Origin: Terebella lapidaria
Taxonomy: Eukaryota > Annelida > Polychaeta > Terebellida > Terebellidae
Assembly: GCA_949152475.1 (NCBI GenBank)
Contig: OX424570.1
Span: 16,116,694 to 16,180,693, forward strand
Direction of reading: 5' to 3'
DNA length: 64,000 nt
Numbering within the stretch: the first letter of the stretch is position 1; each line of letters begins with the position of its first letter. This document shows, piece after piece, positions 14,516-28,865 of the stretch. Under the pieces are notes generated by a model. It was not told where the DNA came from. It did no database searches and worked only from the letters and a program-made list of their open reading frames with translations. Made by a program: the position numbers and the translations under genes.

Positions 14516-15485
14516 CTGTATAAAAAAATATATATATATATATATAATTGAAATAACAAACGCAATGCACATGTATGCAAGAGAAAGTCAGGTAAGTCAA
14601 TCAGGTGAGTGACAAATATTCAGTAATTAAATGTAAATATTCATTGAAATATTCAGTTACATGTATACAAACATTGTCATTTCAATGTCTACATTTTTGT
14701 AAATAAACTAGTTCAGTACTGTGAAATTATAAAGTTATAGTTTGATATGTTATGAATGGATAAAATTTGTAAATATTTGACGTATATGCAATTTATAATT
14801 GCACAATTATAAAAACGTATTTCATCATCTTATCAGAAATTCAGAATCAAATATTTTTTTGTTTCATCGATATTCGTTAGATATATTGATAGTACATGTA
14901 ATGCATTGAAGCTAAAACATATGGCTAATTGCTCACTGCCCAGTGCTGCCACCTACTGGATAAATGTAACAACAAACTACTAGTTTCCCAAAAGTTTCCA
15001 TTCAGTATATAATTGTGTGTACCATATGGCTAGGTTATATGCAGTGGTGCCCTCTTGTGGCAATATTAGCAACTTGAAGGGCACTGAATTTACTTTACTT
15101 TCAATAAATTCCGCAATCCATCACATAAATAAAAACTAATAATATCTATTTGTTATTCAGTGAAAATTAACAGGAAAATTACACATAATTCCTTCAAATA
15201 AAATCATTACATTTAGTTCCTGTTCAATTATTTTATTTTATATTTAATCTCAATATGTCTAGGCTAGATTTGACATTTGTGGAAAACATGAAATATTTTC
15301 ACCGCTTCCATTTTCGGATCTATGCTCTATCTATGTATTTATTTATATGTATTTATTAGAATTATACTGATGTCCAGTATTTATTTACAGCTAGTATACT
15401 CTATAAGGCTAAGCTATTATTCCATAATTTAATTTCTGTTTGTGTTTCAAATATCACTGAAATAAACACAAACTGCAAAACCTAC

Positions 15486-15821
15486 CATGGCATTTTCGTG
15501 GGTACACTCGATCCAAAACTCGAGGAGATCGTCATCGATGAATTTGTTGAAGTACTCAGTGGGCGGCCTCTGGGCTGGGAGTGGGTGGGTGGGACCCCCT
15601 CGACCACGGGAGTCGGGGATGGGATTTGGCCTAGCATACGCACTCTTCGACCACTGGAACTGTGGCACAGGGACATCGCCAAATCCCCCAAACCAGTCAC
15701 CATCATCTTCCTCAAAAATCTCAGCCAAATCGCGGTCTGACAAGCCACTAATGTCGGAGGCTTCGGATTCAGAATCAGATTCAGAATCCGAAAAATGTAT
15801 GACATCTGTCAGATCGGACAT
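15486..15821 (-). CDS. piggyBac transposase, exon 1 (acidic N-terminus)
   Basis: This exon encodes 112 residues. It opens with a Ser/Asp/Glu-rich acidic stretch (SDSESDSESEASDISG), typical of piggyBac N-termini, and ends with PTEYFNKFIDDDLLEFWIEC, which leads into the transposase domain. The donor is ATG|GTAGGT at 15486 and joins exon 2 in phase 0. I chose the ATG at 15821; an in-frame ATG eight codons upstream (15845) is possible. Further upstream an ATGGCGGCG start followed by a GTAAGT donor near 15890-15930 could be an alternative first exon. Confidence 0.8.
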
Positions 15822-16251
15822 GTTGTTTACATTCACGACCAGCAACTCGGCAAAAATGCGCAGAAAAACGATCTCAAATCGCTTTACTTACCTGACAAAA
15901 CTGACAATAAAACGAATCCGCCGCCATTTTTAAATGCCGCATATACTATGACGCAAAAATGGAGTCGCGACTTGTAAAACAATTGACACAAAACACCATT
16001 TTATTAACGAGACAGATCGTTTTTCTTCACAATGTCAGACATTTTGTTCAGAAGGGAATCCCGCGTGACGTCACACCCCAGATTTGCCGCGAAAACCAAG
16101 CATTCTGGGTATTCTGACCTGATTAGGTCAACACGAAGTAAACAAAGCCACGTGGACCGGTATACCGGTCCATGCCGTTGGAGAACGTCATTTTGACGGA
16201 CCGGTATACCGGTCCAGACCGGCGAAAGGGTTAAAACACAGGATCCACTGT

Positions 16252-19200
16252 GTGTAATTTATACACCCTTCATTACCAGTATACATGGAACCAGGAAGAT
16301 CTAATGGAAGCGCTATGTACACAATCATTTGGGTGATGCCCCAGTGGCGATACTTTGTCTCTGTCACTTATGCGCTGAAAACATGCAGCATATGGGCGGA
16401 AATGTGCAGCCATATTGCTGTTGCACTGCAAGAATATTGTAAAAGATCAATGGGACTCAGTTGCAGAATGAGGAAGCGAGGGAGGGTGTTGTGACGGATG
16501 GGGAAGGGAGTCTGGGGGGTTTGGTAGTGTCTCAGCACTATGATTGCAACCCACCCAACTCGAGCCAAATGCATCTCCAAATTACGCGATCGTTCATAAC
16601 AATGGAGTCACACACACTAGATATGACAACAATAGTAAGGGACAGTTTTACCTTCACCTCATATAATACAGTGCATTTGTTGCTGAAGCCTTGATGACCA
16701 ATCTTTTGGCATATATTGCATCACATATTGGACAAGTTCTGAATAAACTCTGATTTGGACAACTCGCTGCGAGATAATCGAACATCTGAATGGACAGATT
16801 CAAGAGTGCAATAGAAACCGACCTCTTGACAAGCACAGATTTCTGTCACCAGCGGGTCTATTTACTCCCGCCAGAGCTGCCTGATCATGTCTGTTTTGGT
16901 GTCTGTACTGGCCCCTACTCGAGTGTGATTTCATGGCAAAATGCCATTTGTGGCTGGAGTGATTATGCCTGAAAATGGACTAAAACAACATCACACAGGT
17001 CCCTTGTGGAATAAGGCGTCAACTGTGCAGTGCTGATATTAATAGAGCTGCTTTGATTAACATGGTGATGTCCCTTTGTGTATTATAGAGGAAAAGAATA
17101 ATTTAATTTTATGATATTTCTGTTTTTCAATTAAAATTTACACATATTGGTGCCTATAGATAAGTCATATCTGCCAAAACATGATGTCATCAGCACCACA
17201 ATATAATGTACATTGTACAAATAAATTCCTCGCATGGATGTAAATTGTTTATTTTGCAGAATTTTCTTCCTCGATGATGCGAAGTCAGGACATTGAGGAA
17301 GTATTGGTGTGACCTTTGTGCAGTCGAAATGGAGACGGATAAAATGATGTAAATATTATTCCAAAACTGTCAATTTCTGAATGAGGAAAGGCCACCTCAT
17401 CACTCAATGAATCTAGACGATGCCAAAATCAATATATCATGGTATTTATCCATTGAATAAGACTATAAATCCCACAGGGCAAAATTGTTGAGTACCCAGG
17501 TGTTTCATTAACTTTATCACTGTGTACACAAAGGTATAATGTACTTGGAAAATCTGTCAGCTGTGGTGCAAGCCCCTCAACGAAATGTGAAGAGGTTTAG
17601 GTGTCGCCGTTATGAAATCGTCAAAAAGTTCTTATTGATTCAAATCTACTTTGAATGGATTTACATACATTCGTGAATGTTGAGGTCACATGACCAACAT
17701 CTGGTATACCAATTACACTGTCAAATACAGGCCACTTTACAGGGCTGCTAAATTGAATGATCTATTGAATGAGTACAGTCGCTTTCATAAACTACATCAT
17801 TTTTTTAGTATCATTGTTCATTGAAGACAAAAACTCCCACCATATATTCGCATTTGTCACGTTATTAAACAATTATGTTATTTTTTACAGTCGATTCTTT
17901 TGTTATCCAACACATTTGAAGAGCCCCTATTGTAATATAATAAACAATATCCCCCAACTATAAACATACCCTTCATATTCATTCCAGAAAAATTGACATT
18001 GAATGGACCTGCATCCCATGAACACACGCCTGTTTAGTGTTTCAGCCACCTGCCACAGCTTATTGTTCAGTAATTGTATTGCACATTGTTGCAGATGTCA
18101 TCCATGGGACAACAGACCCTGTATTGTAATACACATGTCCATCTACAGTGAAAACAGTGAAAAACTGAAGTATGGAAGTGAAAAACTGAAGTATGGAATG
18201 AAATATAACCATTTGAAATTTTTTTGATAATTCTGTAGTGTTCTGGTCAAAAATATTATTTTTAACCCAATACCCTATTTTACATGTTCACATACCGGTA
18301 CATGTAGGAAACTTTGATCTTAATTTCCATCTATTTGAACACCTTACAAAATACCATATACTACTAGTATTAATACTATCCCATTTATTCTGTTATTCAT
18401 AAATAGCCTCAGATGTAGAGAATTTTTATCTTGATTTCCAACTATTATCACATCTATCAGCTGATTGTCACAACAACTTTTAAATTGCCAGTCATTCACT
18501 ATTACTAAGAAGAGAGCATTTTGATATACAACACATAATATCAGTCTCATGCACACACACACAATGTAGGGGACATTCAAGCAATACAATCTATGAGATA
18601 CTACTGCACAGGCATGGTATTCTTTTAAATGGACTATTGTATGAAGCTTGTTCATGTACGACCATGAATAAATATTTGAATACAATGGCCATTTGTTCCA
18701 AACATTAAGTGCTCAGGTTAAAGTTTATTGCTCTGCAGGTACACAGGTACACAATAAATGGTGTACTATGATGTCATTCTTGAAGGTCGATAGGTAAGGG
18801 TTTTCAAGAAATTAAACTTCAGAAATTATGGGAAAAGAACCATTTTTTTAAATATGGAAACACAACTGGTAGGGCACTAAATTTTTCAACTAGCTTTGAC
18901 AGCTACCCATTGCACTAATTTCATCAGCATATAAATATCAGCGATATTCTTTTCAGCATTGCGATTGCACTGAGGATAAATCCTGTCAGCCAACCAATAA
19001 CATGCAGTTTATTCTACACTCATGAGCTATTAGACTCCAATAAATTATCTTTGACTGTGCACATCCCTAGATGACCCCTACGAACATAGGAGATGCCAAT
19101 ACCAACATCTTTAGTGGCTTCGATAGCGCTGTACTATGTATTTCTGACTGTACCCATATATCATACTTGTGCATAATGCCTTGAATATTGTGTACATGTG

Positions 19201-22200
19201 CATTATGCCTATGATATTTTCCAGGAGATTTGCCAGTTTCTTTTGAAAGGCTGGAGAATAACAGACATATATTTCTGGAAGCCTTGTCACTGGTAATTGC
19301 CAAAAACTATGTATCTAAAACTAGGGGTAAAGTATATTCTCTGAAATATGTCAGTCAAACAAACATGTGTGCGGTTTTGGTCTGTTTCTAAGAAACGGCA
19401 GATTTTTAGGCAACCTAGATGTAGCCAGCATAAAGTCGGGCTAAGATTAAAGAAAGATTACTCTTGATCTAACTGGAATAAATACCACAGTATTGCACCC
19501 ATATAAAACATTTCGATTCAATATGCATGGACATGAACAGATGTTCATGTTACATGCCGATACTATTTTTATCAACAGAGTAGGCGAATAAAAAACTATA
19601 CTAGTAACCTCCTCAAAATGTAGCTCATTCAGTGAAATATACGTGCTGACCTATGCAGCATAACCATCCAATAATACATACAATGTACTTGTAGGCATAG
19701 CACAAAATGGCACAACATTTTGACGTTCACATTTTGGAAAAAAAAACCAGCTTTCGTACTTGTATGACCTACAAACAACAAGTTTACGTCAATTCAACAT
19801 AAATTTTTGCCAATAAACTTTCGTAACTTATTCTAATGAACGCCTAATTATGCTCGGAATCCAGACATATACGAAGATATATCTCGAATTTAATACTGAA
19901 ATTCATATGGCATCAAGTAAATAAACAATAGGAATTGTATTTATCTCGAAGATGCAGTTTCTTTTTTTGGCAATGTACAAGGTGCACTGGTTGCCATGGA
20001 AACACTTAGTGCATGTAGTGCGTGATGTCGGAAGTTTTTATGGTGCTTCGGCTGCTGTTTTCTGCATAATAATCTGGACGCAATGGTGACAAGAATATGC
20101 TAGGCAATATGTGACCACGTCAGAATTTTGAAAACATTGACAATTTCATAACTAAAATTGACGTAATTCTGAAATATTTAGTGTGACATCATGAACTGAT
20201 GAATGGGTTTATTTAACCAGTGAAGTCATATTTGCAAATGAGTCAATTCAAATGTGTAAATATTTGTGCAGTTAACAAGTGTAAAATTAGTGCAATTTCA
20301 GACTCCAAGACCACACAAATAATTCACAAGCTGGTGAAAAACGTAGAATGCAATTAGAAATTGCTAATGAAAAGACCAACGAGGCCGTGAACCAGCTTGC
20401 AAATTTGAGCACTTTTCTTCAGAGGTGAATCTGGGTCAACAATTTGGGACAAAAATGGCTGCCAATTATGGACAGCCAACAAAGATGGATTACTTTAGAT
20501 TAGTCTGGAAACAACAGTGACCCTAATATCATGTTTGTTGACAGTCACCATGTCACCATGGAAACCATGTAACACCCACGAGCAACAGGCTGTGAATAGC
20601 AGCTGACGGAATTATCCCAAAGGAGCTTTTATTAGCTTCAGTGCAGTAGATTTGGGCGGAGGGAGTTTGGATAGGGGGGGTATAGGCAGCGTATTACATC
20701 TACCACTATAAAAGACAGACACATATGCAAGAGCAGACCTGGAACAGACTTAATGATGCTTTTCTGGCCTTGTCGTCTATGGTTTCATGTCAGAGGGGAG
20801 TAGCTATTTTCTGCAGCAAAACTGGAACATAAATGTGCGAGGGAAAAAAAAGAACCCTGAATTAACAAAGTGAGATTGCACCTAAAATAGCAGGGTGCAC
20901 AAAGGAATTTTATCGATTGATATCCCTAAGCTTTCCAATATTTCTACATTTTCCCCTGTACCCACCCCCTACCTCACAACAGACCCCAGGGGATGGAAGG
21001 CAGAAGAGAGCCGGGGTGGGGGGGGGGGGGGTGGAGGGGCAGTGAGGCTTATGATTGTATGCATTGCATATTGAGAGGAGGGGATGCAACAGAACTGGCA
21101 CAAGGCAAGAAAAAGTAGGCCACGAAATGGCACCGACAGCTGTAGACTGTAGTCAACAGGGATGGAGAAACCATGGAAAAAGTATAGGGGAAAGTTGTCG
21201 AGGCCTCATCTGATGTCACCACATCTCCCTAAGGAGGGGGTTCATCCAGAAAATGAGTTTTTACTCAAAGATATTTTTATCGTGAACCAATGCTGGTGGC
21301 ATTTTCCTTCTGCCTTTCAATATTTAGATCAAAAGGATTAATTCACTGTGTGTGTAGCAAAGAACAGGTCTAGCATAATAATCCATCCAACATCATAAGA
21401 TCCGTGAAAATGGCAAATGAGGAAATTTTCCATTATTTTCCTGCAGGCCTTTTCTTGGTACACAGCATTTCACCAAGCTCAATAAATTGTGCAGGGATAC
21501 TTGTTGCTTCAGTTACCATAGCAACTGGGGTCCCTAACCCAACCTGTACATGTATAATAGCCATTCTTTAGGACGAAGGGAAGGGGGTATTGCATCTTGA
21601 TTATGTGCTGCGCAAAACAGAATCGGAAATGGCTGTACAGTGTGAGCGACATATTTATTGTCAGAAGTAACCAGTTTCTGCGGAAGAACCAGATATTATC
21701 AGGCACATCGCCAGATTCACGTCTCCAAACAAAAGATTCCCGTGGCGGAAAGGTCAGAGTTGAGAATGAATCCGCGGTTTATATGCGCCTGGCTCACATC
21801 CATTGTTTATACATACATTTGAAAGAACATCTGGTAGAATTTCTCCTCCCAGTAACACTGCTTCCACTAAATTTAGAATTATACTGCACTCTGATATAAA
21901 TACATGTATCAGTATATGTATTTACCTTCAATATTGTGCTTGATAAATATTGCTATCAATTTACTAAAAAGCCTTCAAATGTACTACTATGTATCTGCAC
22001 AAGGAAGAGTATCCAAAACATCTATTTGAACTTGGGAAAGAGGACTAGAATTTTATTATTATAGAAATGCCATAAATTAGTGAATTATCACCCATGCACA
22101 CACTCACGTCAATAAAACCAGGATTGTCATTACAGGAACTACTTTTGGCCCGCTGCCAGACACAAATTCAGGCGAAATGTTTATCATGGATGACTGTGGC

Positions 22201-25200
22201 ATTCCAATCTGATAACAGGATAATCTGTCATGTTCTGTGACGATAATGGATTTAAATGGAAATAAATAGTTCTAATGAGTAATATAACTCCTACGTGAAA
22301 TTGCAATACTAGTATTTCGTCATGTTCATAATATTCCATGGGCAGTTCAAAATTTGCTGACATACATACTATCATCTATTTTTTTTTTTTTTTTTCGCAA
22401 AAAGCAACATAATTGGTTTGAATATCATTATAAAATCTAATCAATATAATGGAAAGGCCGAAGCAATTTCCCTGATGCAATCGCCCAACCATGCAAGTGA
22501 AGAAATTAATTTCGTGACAAAGTAAGAACCCTGCTCATATAAATAAATCTATCTGCAAAAACAGTCATCCCCGCCACTTAATTTATCCACATAAAAATAC
22601 TAGGTGTAAACATACGACATGTAAAACATAGCCAATGTCAAACTACATTGAAGACATGTGCCTATGCTCGTACTGATCAACGCCGGCAGGAATCGCTGTT
22701 TTCCCCGCAAATATTAGCACACGAGCTCCGGCCAGCAGACAAGGTGGAGATGTCGGGAATGGTGTTTTTTCCCTGCTATGCGCAGCTAAACTGGTGGCCA
22801 ATTTGTGTTGATTTACTGTAGGTGCCAGTTGGAAATTCTTTGGCAAGTTGGGGACCCATTTCTCTCTTACTGTGGTGTTTTGTTGCTGGAGAAATGTGCT
22901 GTGCAGGTTTTTTCCTGGGGAGTGCGAGCACTGGGAAGGGGGAAATTTACTGTGTATCTAGGGGTTGTCCCACAAAGAAATGTTACTAACTCCAGTTATG
23001 CATCTATTGCACTGCTATCTCTTTGAAAACCAATTTCCCGAGCAATTCCCAGTTATTTCCAACAACATAAACATGCTATAATCTGAGAGATTTGGTGCGG
23101 AGATTTCCCCCATTATGAAAGCTTGCAGCCAAATGCCTAGCAATATTAATGATGCTGTTAATCGTGGGATCCATTCGCTCGCATTTCGCATTGTATAGTT
23201 TACTACTTGCCTGTGGAAATACATATTTTTACTGGTACTGAAACAGACGAAACAAAGCGATAGGATCTATGAAATAATCAATAGCCTTAAGAAGGAGAAA
23301 AGGAAAAGTACTGGGGGAAAACGCAGCTAAAAATAGATTCCTGTTGTTTCAGCATAAGTACCATGATTTGCTAAATGGGAACAATCAGTGCAGTACCGAA
23401 AAACGAGAATTGACAGTAATGACCTAAAGTACAACGAAAATCACTGCCCTAACATGAAGTGAACTGCACTAAAAAACCAAGATCAACTCTGGTTTTAGCA
23501 AGAGCCATGGCATTGAAATCTGGCGGCGTTTTAGGGAAACGTTGGAAACATCCCACGGCAAAAACCGGAGTAGCGATAAGAATTTGGAAGGTCGACACTT
23601 GGATTGTCAAGTGGTCATTGAGAGGGAATCAAGAACCAAATATACAGTCTGACATTGATCCACGGGTCGAGAAGGGCATAGATGTTTTGTTATTGACTCT
23701 TGAATGATGATAATTGGTGAAAAGAATTGAGCTCGCATGCAGTTATTGGAATACAGTAAAAAAGCATGGGATTAGATATAATTGATACAAATTTCTGAAC
23801 GGATTACCACAAAAATTTGCATCGATTCAAATGCATGTTGATTCAGAGTTGAAATCTGATGCCTGCATATATGAGGCTGAAGTATGAGTGCATTTATTGC
23901 TGATTTATAGTAAATGACCGACAAAAGCTGTCAATAAATATGTGGAATATTACAGTAAACTGATCAATAAAATGTAAATGACTGCAGATGTGTGATTCCA
24001 TTCATCTGTGATGGAACATATGTGAGTAAAACAGTTGATCTGAATGTTATACGTAATCTTCATTTATGAGTCATCTTTGTACAGTTAAACATGGTTAAAT
24101 GTCACTAAATATACCCCCCCTCCCCCAAACACAAACATGTGTGTGCATTTGAAGGTCAATAATGGACTCTTCATGCAAATATCGTCACTTTTCATAAATC
24201 CCACTTGAAATTTCCATGGCAATCGATCAACAGTTGCTGTCAAATTTGTCAAGTTCTAAATGTCACGGACATTGTAAAACATTTCCTATCCACTCTGAGT
24301 GATTGCAGTTCAATATTTGGCTACACAGTTGTATCATCATTCTGGTAATAGTATTTTCTAATGGAAGTGGTCTTGTAAAATTTTGTGCAATGTCACAGGA
24401 AACCAAGTCTATAAATTCCCTGATATCTTGCCCTTCAACCCACATTTGAATACTAATATATCAAAAGAAATTGGCCTTGCAAACAAGCGAAATAATTTCA
24501 CACATACATGTAATAAATACACATTCCATGAACAAGCAAAAAAGTCCACGTTGGTCATACAAGGCATATTTTCTAGATGTCAGTCATGAGGGAGGGAAAA
24601 AACAAACTAAATGCCCTGGCTCTTTTCCATTTCGCTCTGGAGGAAATGTCGAGAAAGCGTCCAGTAGCATACTAATGAAGCTAGCTGCGCTAATGTCGTT
24701 CCACAGTGACAAGTTACCCTAGGTAAGACGTGAGTTATGACCCTGCGTTGCGATGCCTAGGATCACTCGTATGGATTATTTTCTTGGGGCAAACCCACTG
24801 CGGGGCTATAAATGGAATACATGTATATCTGTGCTAAAATGGGAAAGCAAGCACTGCTGGTATATTTGGTGCAGAATCCGGCAAAAACGGAAGGGAACAT
24901 ATGTCACTTCTTCTAGTCCCCAATGTTCCAGGTGCTTTTCAACTCAAGAAACCCAAAATCAATACACCAGTGTATTGTACACCAGTGTCCCCCCCCCCCA
25001 CCACCACCTGTTTTCACACATACATGTACCACAATCAGAAAGCAGGTTTTAGCTATGAAAATCTTAACACATTTTTTCATAAATATGCACCTAGCAATGT
25101 GGTTTATCCTCAAGTCTTATATTTTTTTTTATTTTTTCATTGATATATGATACTGAGGGCTTCTGAAAATGCGGAGATTAAAGAGTTTTTGATAATTTTA

Positions 25201-25342
25201 TTTTTTCACATTTTGTCACCCATAATTGTGCACTAGACCATACACAACTAGACGCTTCCGGTCGCCTACGACCGCTTGGGTGTATCCCCCGTAGCCCTAT
25301 CATCTCTGTTGCCCCAAATATATCACTGTCAAGTGTGAAAAA
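16252..25342. other. non-coding stretch, no gene seen
   Basis: I found no supported exon. Notable words are a perfect X-box-like palindrome GTTGCCATGGAAAC at 19990-20003, another (GTTACCATAGCAAC) at 21512-21525, a G14 tract at 21018-21031 and a C tract near 24989-24999. A minus-strand frame near 22640-22850 was examined as a possible tetraspanin membrane exon and rejected. Likely part of the long tetraspanin intron. Confidence 0.4.
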
Positions 25343-26224
25343 CTAGAGCAAGGGCTAAAAAAGATTACCAGAGAAATGTTAAATCTCAACTCACAACTGT
25401 TTTCTTTTCCCCACCAAAATTGATGCACTGATTTTCCGAGGTTATTGAAGGTCGAATTCAAAATCACCACTGAAATCTCTTCATATGAATTTCCATTTCG
25501 ACATGTTTAATAAAATAACGAAAATACAGATAGATCAATCTTTTCACCTATTTATATTTCAACTCAGAGTATTTTACAAGCTTGGTTCCAAGTTGAAATT
25601 CAAAGTAAAATTTGACCAAAAATGCATTTCAAGATGACGAAAATGGAGCCAGATCGAATTTCTCACCATAAGTTATATTTCAACTAATAATACATGTATG
25701 TGCCAAACATGGTTTCAAGTTGAAATTCAATGTAAAAGTTAATCAAAACTGCATTTCAAGATGACAAAATTGGAGCCAGATCAAACTTTTCGTCATGAGT
25801 TATATTTCAACTCATAATACCTGCCCAACTTGATTTCAAGTTGGAATTCAAACTAAAAGTTGACCAAAACTGCATTTCAAGATGACGAAATTGGAGCCAG
25901 ATCGAACTTTTCATCATAAGTTATATTTTAACTCATAATATGTGCCAAACTTGGTTTCAAGTTGAAATTCAAACTAAAAATTGACCAAAACTGCATTTCA
26001 AGATGACGAAAATGGAGCCAGATCGAACTTTTCACCATAAGTTATATTTCGACTTATATGTGCCAAACATGCTTTCAAATTGAAATTCAAAGTAAAAGTT
26101 GACCAAAACTGCATTTCAAGATGACGAAACTGGAGCCAGATCGAATTTTTCACCATATTTTAACTCATAATTTGTGCCAAACATGGTCTCAAGTTGAAAT
26201 TCAAAGTAAAAGTTGATCAATGTT
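25343..26224. repeat. degenerate tandem array, about 120-bp unit
   Basis: The word GCATTTCAAGATGACRAAA recurs at 25624, 25751, 25872, 25992 and 26111, a spacing of 119-127 bp. Units share GTTTCAAGTTGAAATTCAA, itself nearly palindromic. The left border (AAGGGCTAAAAAAGATTACC) resembles the border of the nested element at 27756, suggesting both arrays are interiors of related transposons. No right terminus was recognised for this one. Confidence 0.75.
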
Positions 26225-26910
26225 TTCATAAAAAGCTATTGTGATCAATAATAGACTTAACTAGCAAGAAATTATGTTAACTTATTTGGTCACAGCCATA
26301 AAATCTCTACTGGACAAAGCCTTCACCTTGTTGAGCCCAATATTAAATATTTCTTGTTTTAACTATTTTTATTATGGTCAATAATAGACTTAACATGTAA
26401 AAATAATGTTAACTTATTTGGTTACACCCAGAAATTTCTACCGGACAAAACCTTAACCTTGTTGAGCCCAATAATAAATATTTCTTGTCTTAACTATTTT
26501 CATTGTGGTCAATAATAGACTTAACATGTAAAAATAATGTTAACTTTTTCGGTTACACCCAGAAATTTCTACCGGACAAAACCTTAACCTTATTGAGCTC
26601 TATAATAATCGTTTCTCATCTTAACTATTTTTATTGAGGTCAATAATAGACTTAACTAGCAAAAAAAAATGTTATCTTATTTGGTTACAGACATAAAATG
26701 TCTACTGGACAGAATCTTTACCTTGTTGAGCCCAATAATAAATATTTCTTGTCTTAACTATTTTTATTGTGGTCAATAATAGACTAAACTAGTAAAAATA
26801 ATGTTAACTTATTCAGTACACCCATGAAATCTGTACTGGACATACTTTCACCTTGTTGAGCTTAATAATAAATATTTCTCATCTTAACTATTTTTATTGT
26901 GGTGTATGCT
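26225..26910. repeat. tandem array, about 132-bp unit, five copies
   Basis: CAATAATAGACTTAAC-type words occur at 26246, 26379, 26510, 26641 and 26774 (spacing 131-133 bp). Each unit has a GTTAACTTATTTGGTTACA segment and a CCTTGTTGAGCCCAATAATA segment. It directly abuts the 120-bp array but the unit is unrelated. Confidence 0.8.
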
Positions 26911-27799
26911 ACTGGTTCTAGGAGTACTATCAGAATTTTCCATCTTTCCCATGTACATATGTGTGTACCCATAGATTGTCGAAAAAGATGTAGCACTATT
27001 TCACGCCCAACATGATGTATGACTAATGCTCGATACAAATACGCCATCTACTCTAATCTACTACATCTAATTGAAATGAGAGAAAATAGTTAATTTTTGT
27101 GACTTGCATTGTTTATTAGTATGAGGTGTTAGAAATGAACACGACAGTAAATTTCTAACTACTGGTATACTTTGTCTATACATACGATAAATGCGGAACA
27201 ATTGCTATGGTTATCAGCTTAATTCCATGAACTATTAAATATCTTCATATATTATGGAATGTACACATGTACGTTTTAATTCTCACATAAATATAGGTTT
27301 TATTTTATATCAATTTCTTAAATCCTTGAGACAATTGAATCTGGAAAATACCATATATGAACTTTAAAATTTTACAAAATCCTATACAGCATTCTGATTC
27401 ATGTGAAATAAATCATCCTGAATAATTTCAACGACCTTGAGTATACCTGGTAATTCCGATAGAATACCAAATACTACCGTCATCTTCACAGCATAACAAT
27501 GGTACCAGTTTTATTTTCCACAATACACCCTGATGTCAACATATCTTCACACCTATATCGTTAACACATGGTTAGCATTGAAAAATGCTTCATGTTTTTA
27601 AAATGTGGGAGCTTTTTTTGCTAACAATACGTGTTGCACATAGCCACAGATGTCATGTGTAGCCAGGGGGTATATTGTTAGCAGATAGGGCCTAGCAAAA
27701 TTGATTTCTTGTTTCCTGTTACACTGATTTAAAAAATTAGCCCAAGGGCTAAGAAAGGTTACCGGACAATATATATTTTAGATATTAGTATTTTGTCCC

Positions 27800-28865
27800 G
27801 TGACCTTTAAAAAACATCATGGGTCAATTCAAGGACACGATAATATTCGGCATATGTCATTTCTAGTATGTCCACAATTAATTCCTAAGCTGTGAAGTCA
27901 ATAATAAGCGAGATATTAGCCATTATGTCCTGTGACCTTGAAAATGAGGTCAAAGGTCGAATTCAAGGTCATAGCAATATTCAGCATATATCATTTCCTA
28001 TATGTTCATAATTGATTCCTAAGCTGTAAAGTCCATAATGAGCAAGCTATTAGCCATTTTGTCCTGTGACCTTGGAAATTAGGTCAAAGGTGAAGTTCAA
28101 GGTCATGACAATGTTCAGAATATATCATTTTCTATATGTCCCCAATTGATTGCTAAGCTGTAAAGTCGATAAAAAGCGAGATATTACCCATTTCGTTCTC
28201 TGACCTTGAAAATGAGGTCAAAGGTCAAATTCAAGGTCATAGCAATATTCAGCATATATCATTTCCTATATGTTCATAATTGATTCCTAAGCTGTAAAAT
28301 CGATAATAAGCGAGATATTAGCTATTTTGTCCTGCGACCTTGAAAAGGAGGTCAAAGGTCAAATTCAAGGTCATGACAATAATCTGCATATATCATTTCC
28401 TATAAGTTCATAATTGATTCCTACACTGTAAAGTCAATAATAAGCAAGATATTAGCCATTTTCTGCTTTGACCTTGAAACTGAGGTCAGAAGTCAAATTC
28501 AAGGTCACGAGAATATTCAGCATATATCATTTCCTATATGTCCACAATTGATCCCTAAGCTGTAAAATCGATAATAAGGGAGATATTAGCCATTCTGTGG
28601 TGTGACCTTGAAAATGAGGTCAAAGGTCAAATTCAAGGTCATCAGAATATTCGGCATATATCATTTCCTATATGTCCACAATTGGTTCCTAAGCTGTAAA
28701 GTCGTTAATAAGCAAGATATTAGACATTTTGTGCTCTGACCTTGAAACCGAGGTCAGAGGTCAAATTCAAGACCCTGAGAATATTCAGCATATATCATTT
28801 CCTATATGTGCACAATTGATTCCTAGTCTCTAATCTCAATATTAAGTGAGATATTAGGCTTAATG
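27800..28865. repeat. 134-bp tandem array, about eight units
   Basis: The word GACCTTG starts at 27934, 28068, 28202, 28336, 28470, 28604 and 28738, always 134 bp apart. Each unit has TGACCTTGAAAATGAGGTCA followed by AAGGTCAAATTCAAGGTCA, then CATATATCATTTCCTATATG. AGGTCA half-sites are dense and arranged as direct repeats with one spacer base (for example 28215-28227, 28349-28361 and 28617-28629). Confidence 0.9.

Larger units (their letters stand above)
12196..16230 (-). mobile_element. piggyBac DNA transposon, apparently complete
   Basis: The element is flanked on both sides by TTAA (12192-12195 and 16231-16234), the piggyBac target. It has inverted ends CCCTTTCACCGG / CCCTTTCGCCGG. Inside the right end is a palindromic ACCGGTATACCGGT motif that occurs twice. 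The minus strand carries a two-exon transposase with an open frame. With both ends, the TTAA duplication and an open frame, the element looks recently active; mobility cannot be shown from sequence. Confidence 0.9.
12049..16251. mobile_element. about 164-bp MITE split by a piggyBac insertion
   Basis: The left end reads CAGTGGATCCTGAGTTGAAG and the right end, on the other strand, CAGTGGATCCTGTGTTTTAA. Both continue into AAGACCACC-type sequence. Subtracting the piggyBac element and one TTAA copy leaves about 164 bp. A relative of similar size lies at 47775-47933 with ends CAGTGGAACCTGTG / CAGTAAAACCTGTG. This looks like a short TIR MITE family into which the piggyBac jumped. Confidence 0.65.

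Noticed and set aside
22643-22846. Possible second tetraspanin exon (LAGARVLIFAGK)
   Set aside because: Too few hydrophobic residues, no conserved small-loop features, and a stop soon after the segment.
24753-25150. Overlapping frames in three readings around a poly-C tract
   Set aside because: All depend on the low-complexity CCC/CCA run and show no coding signal.
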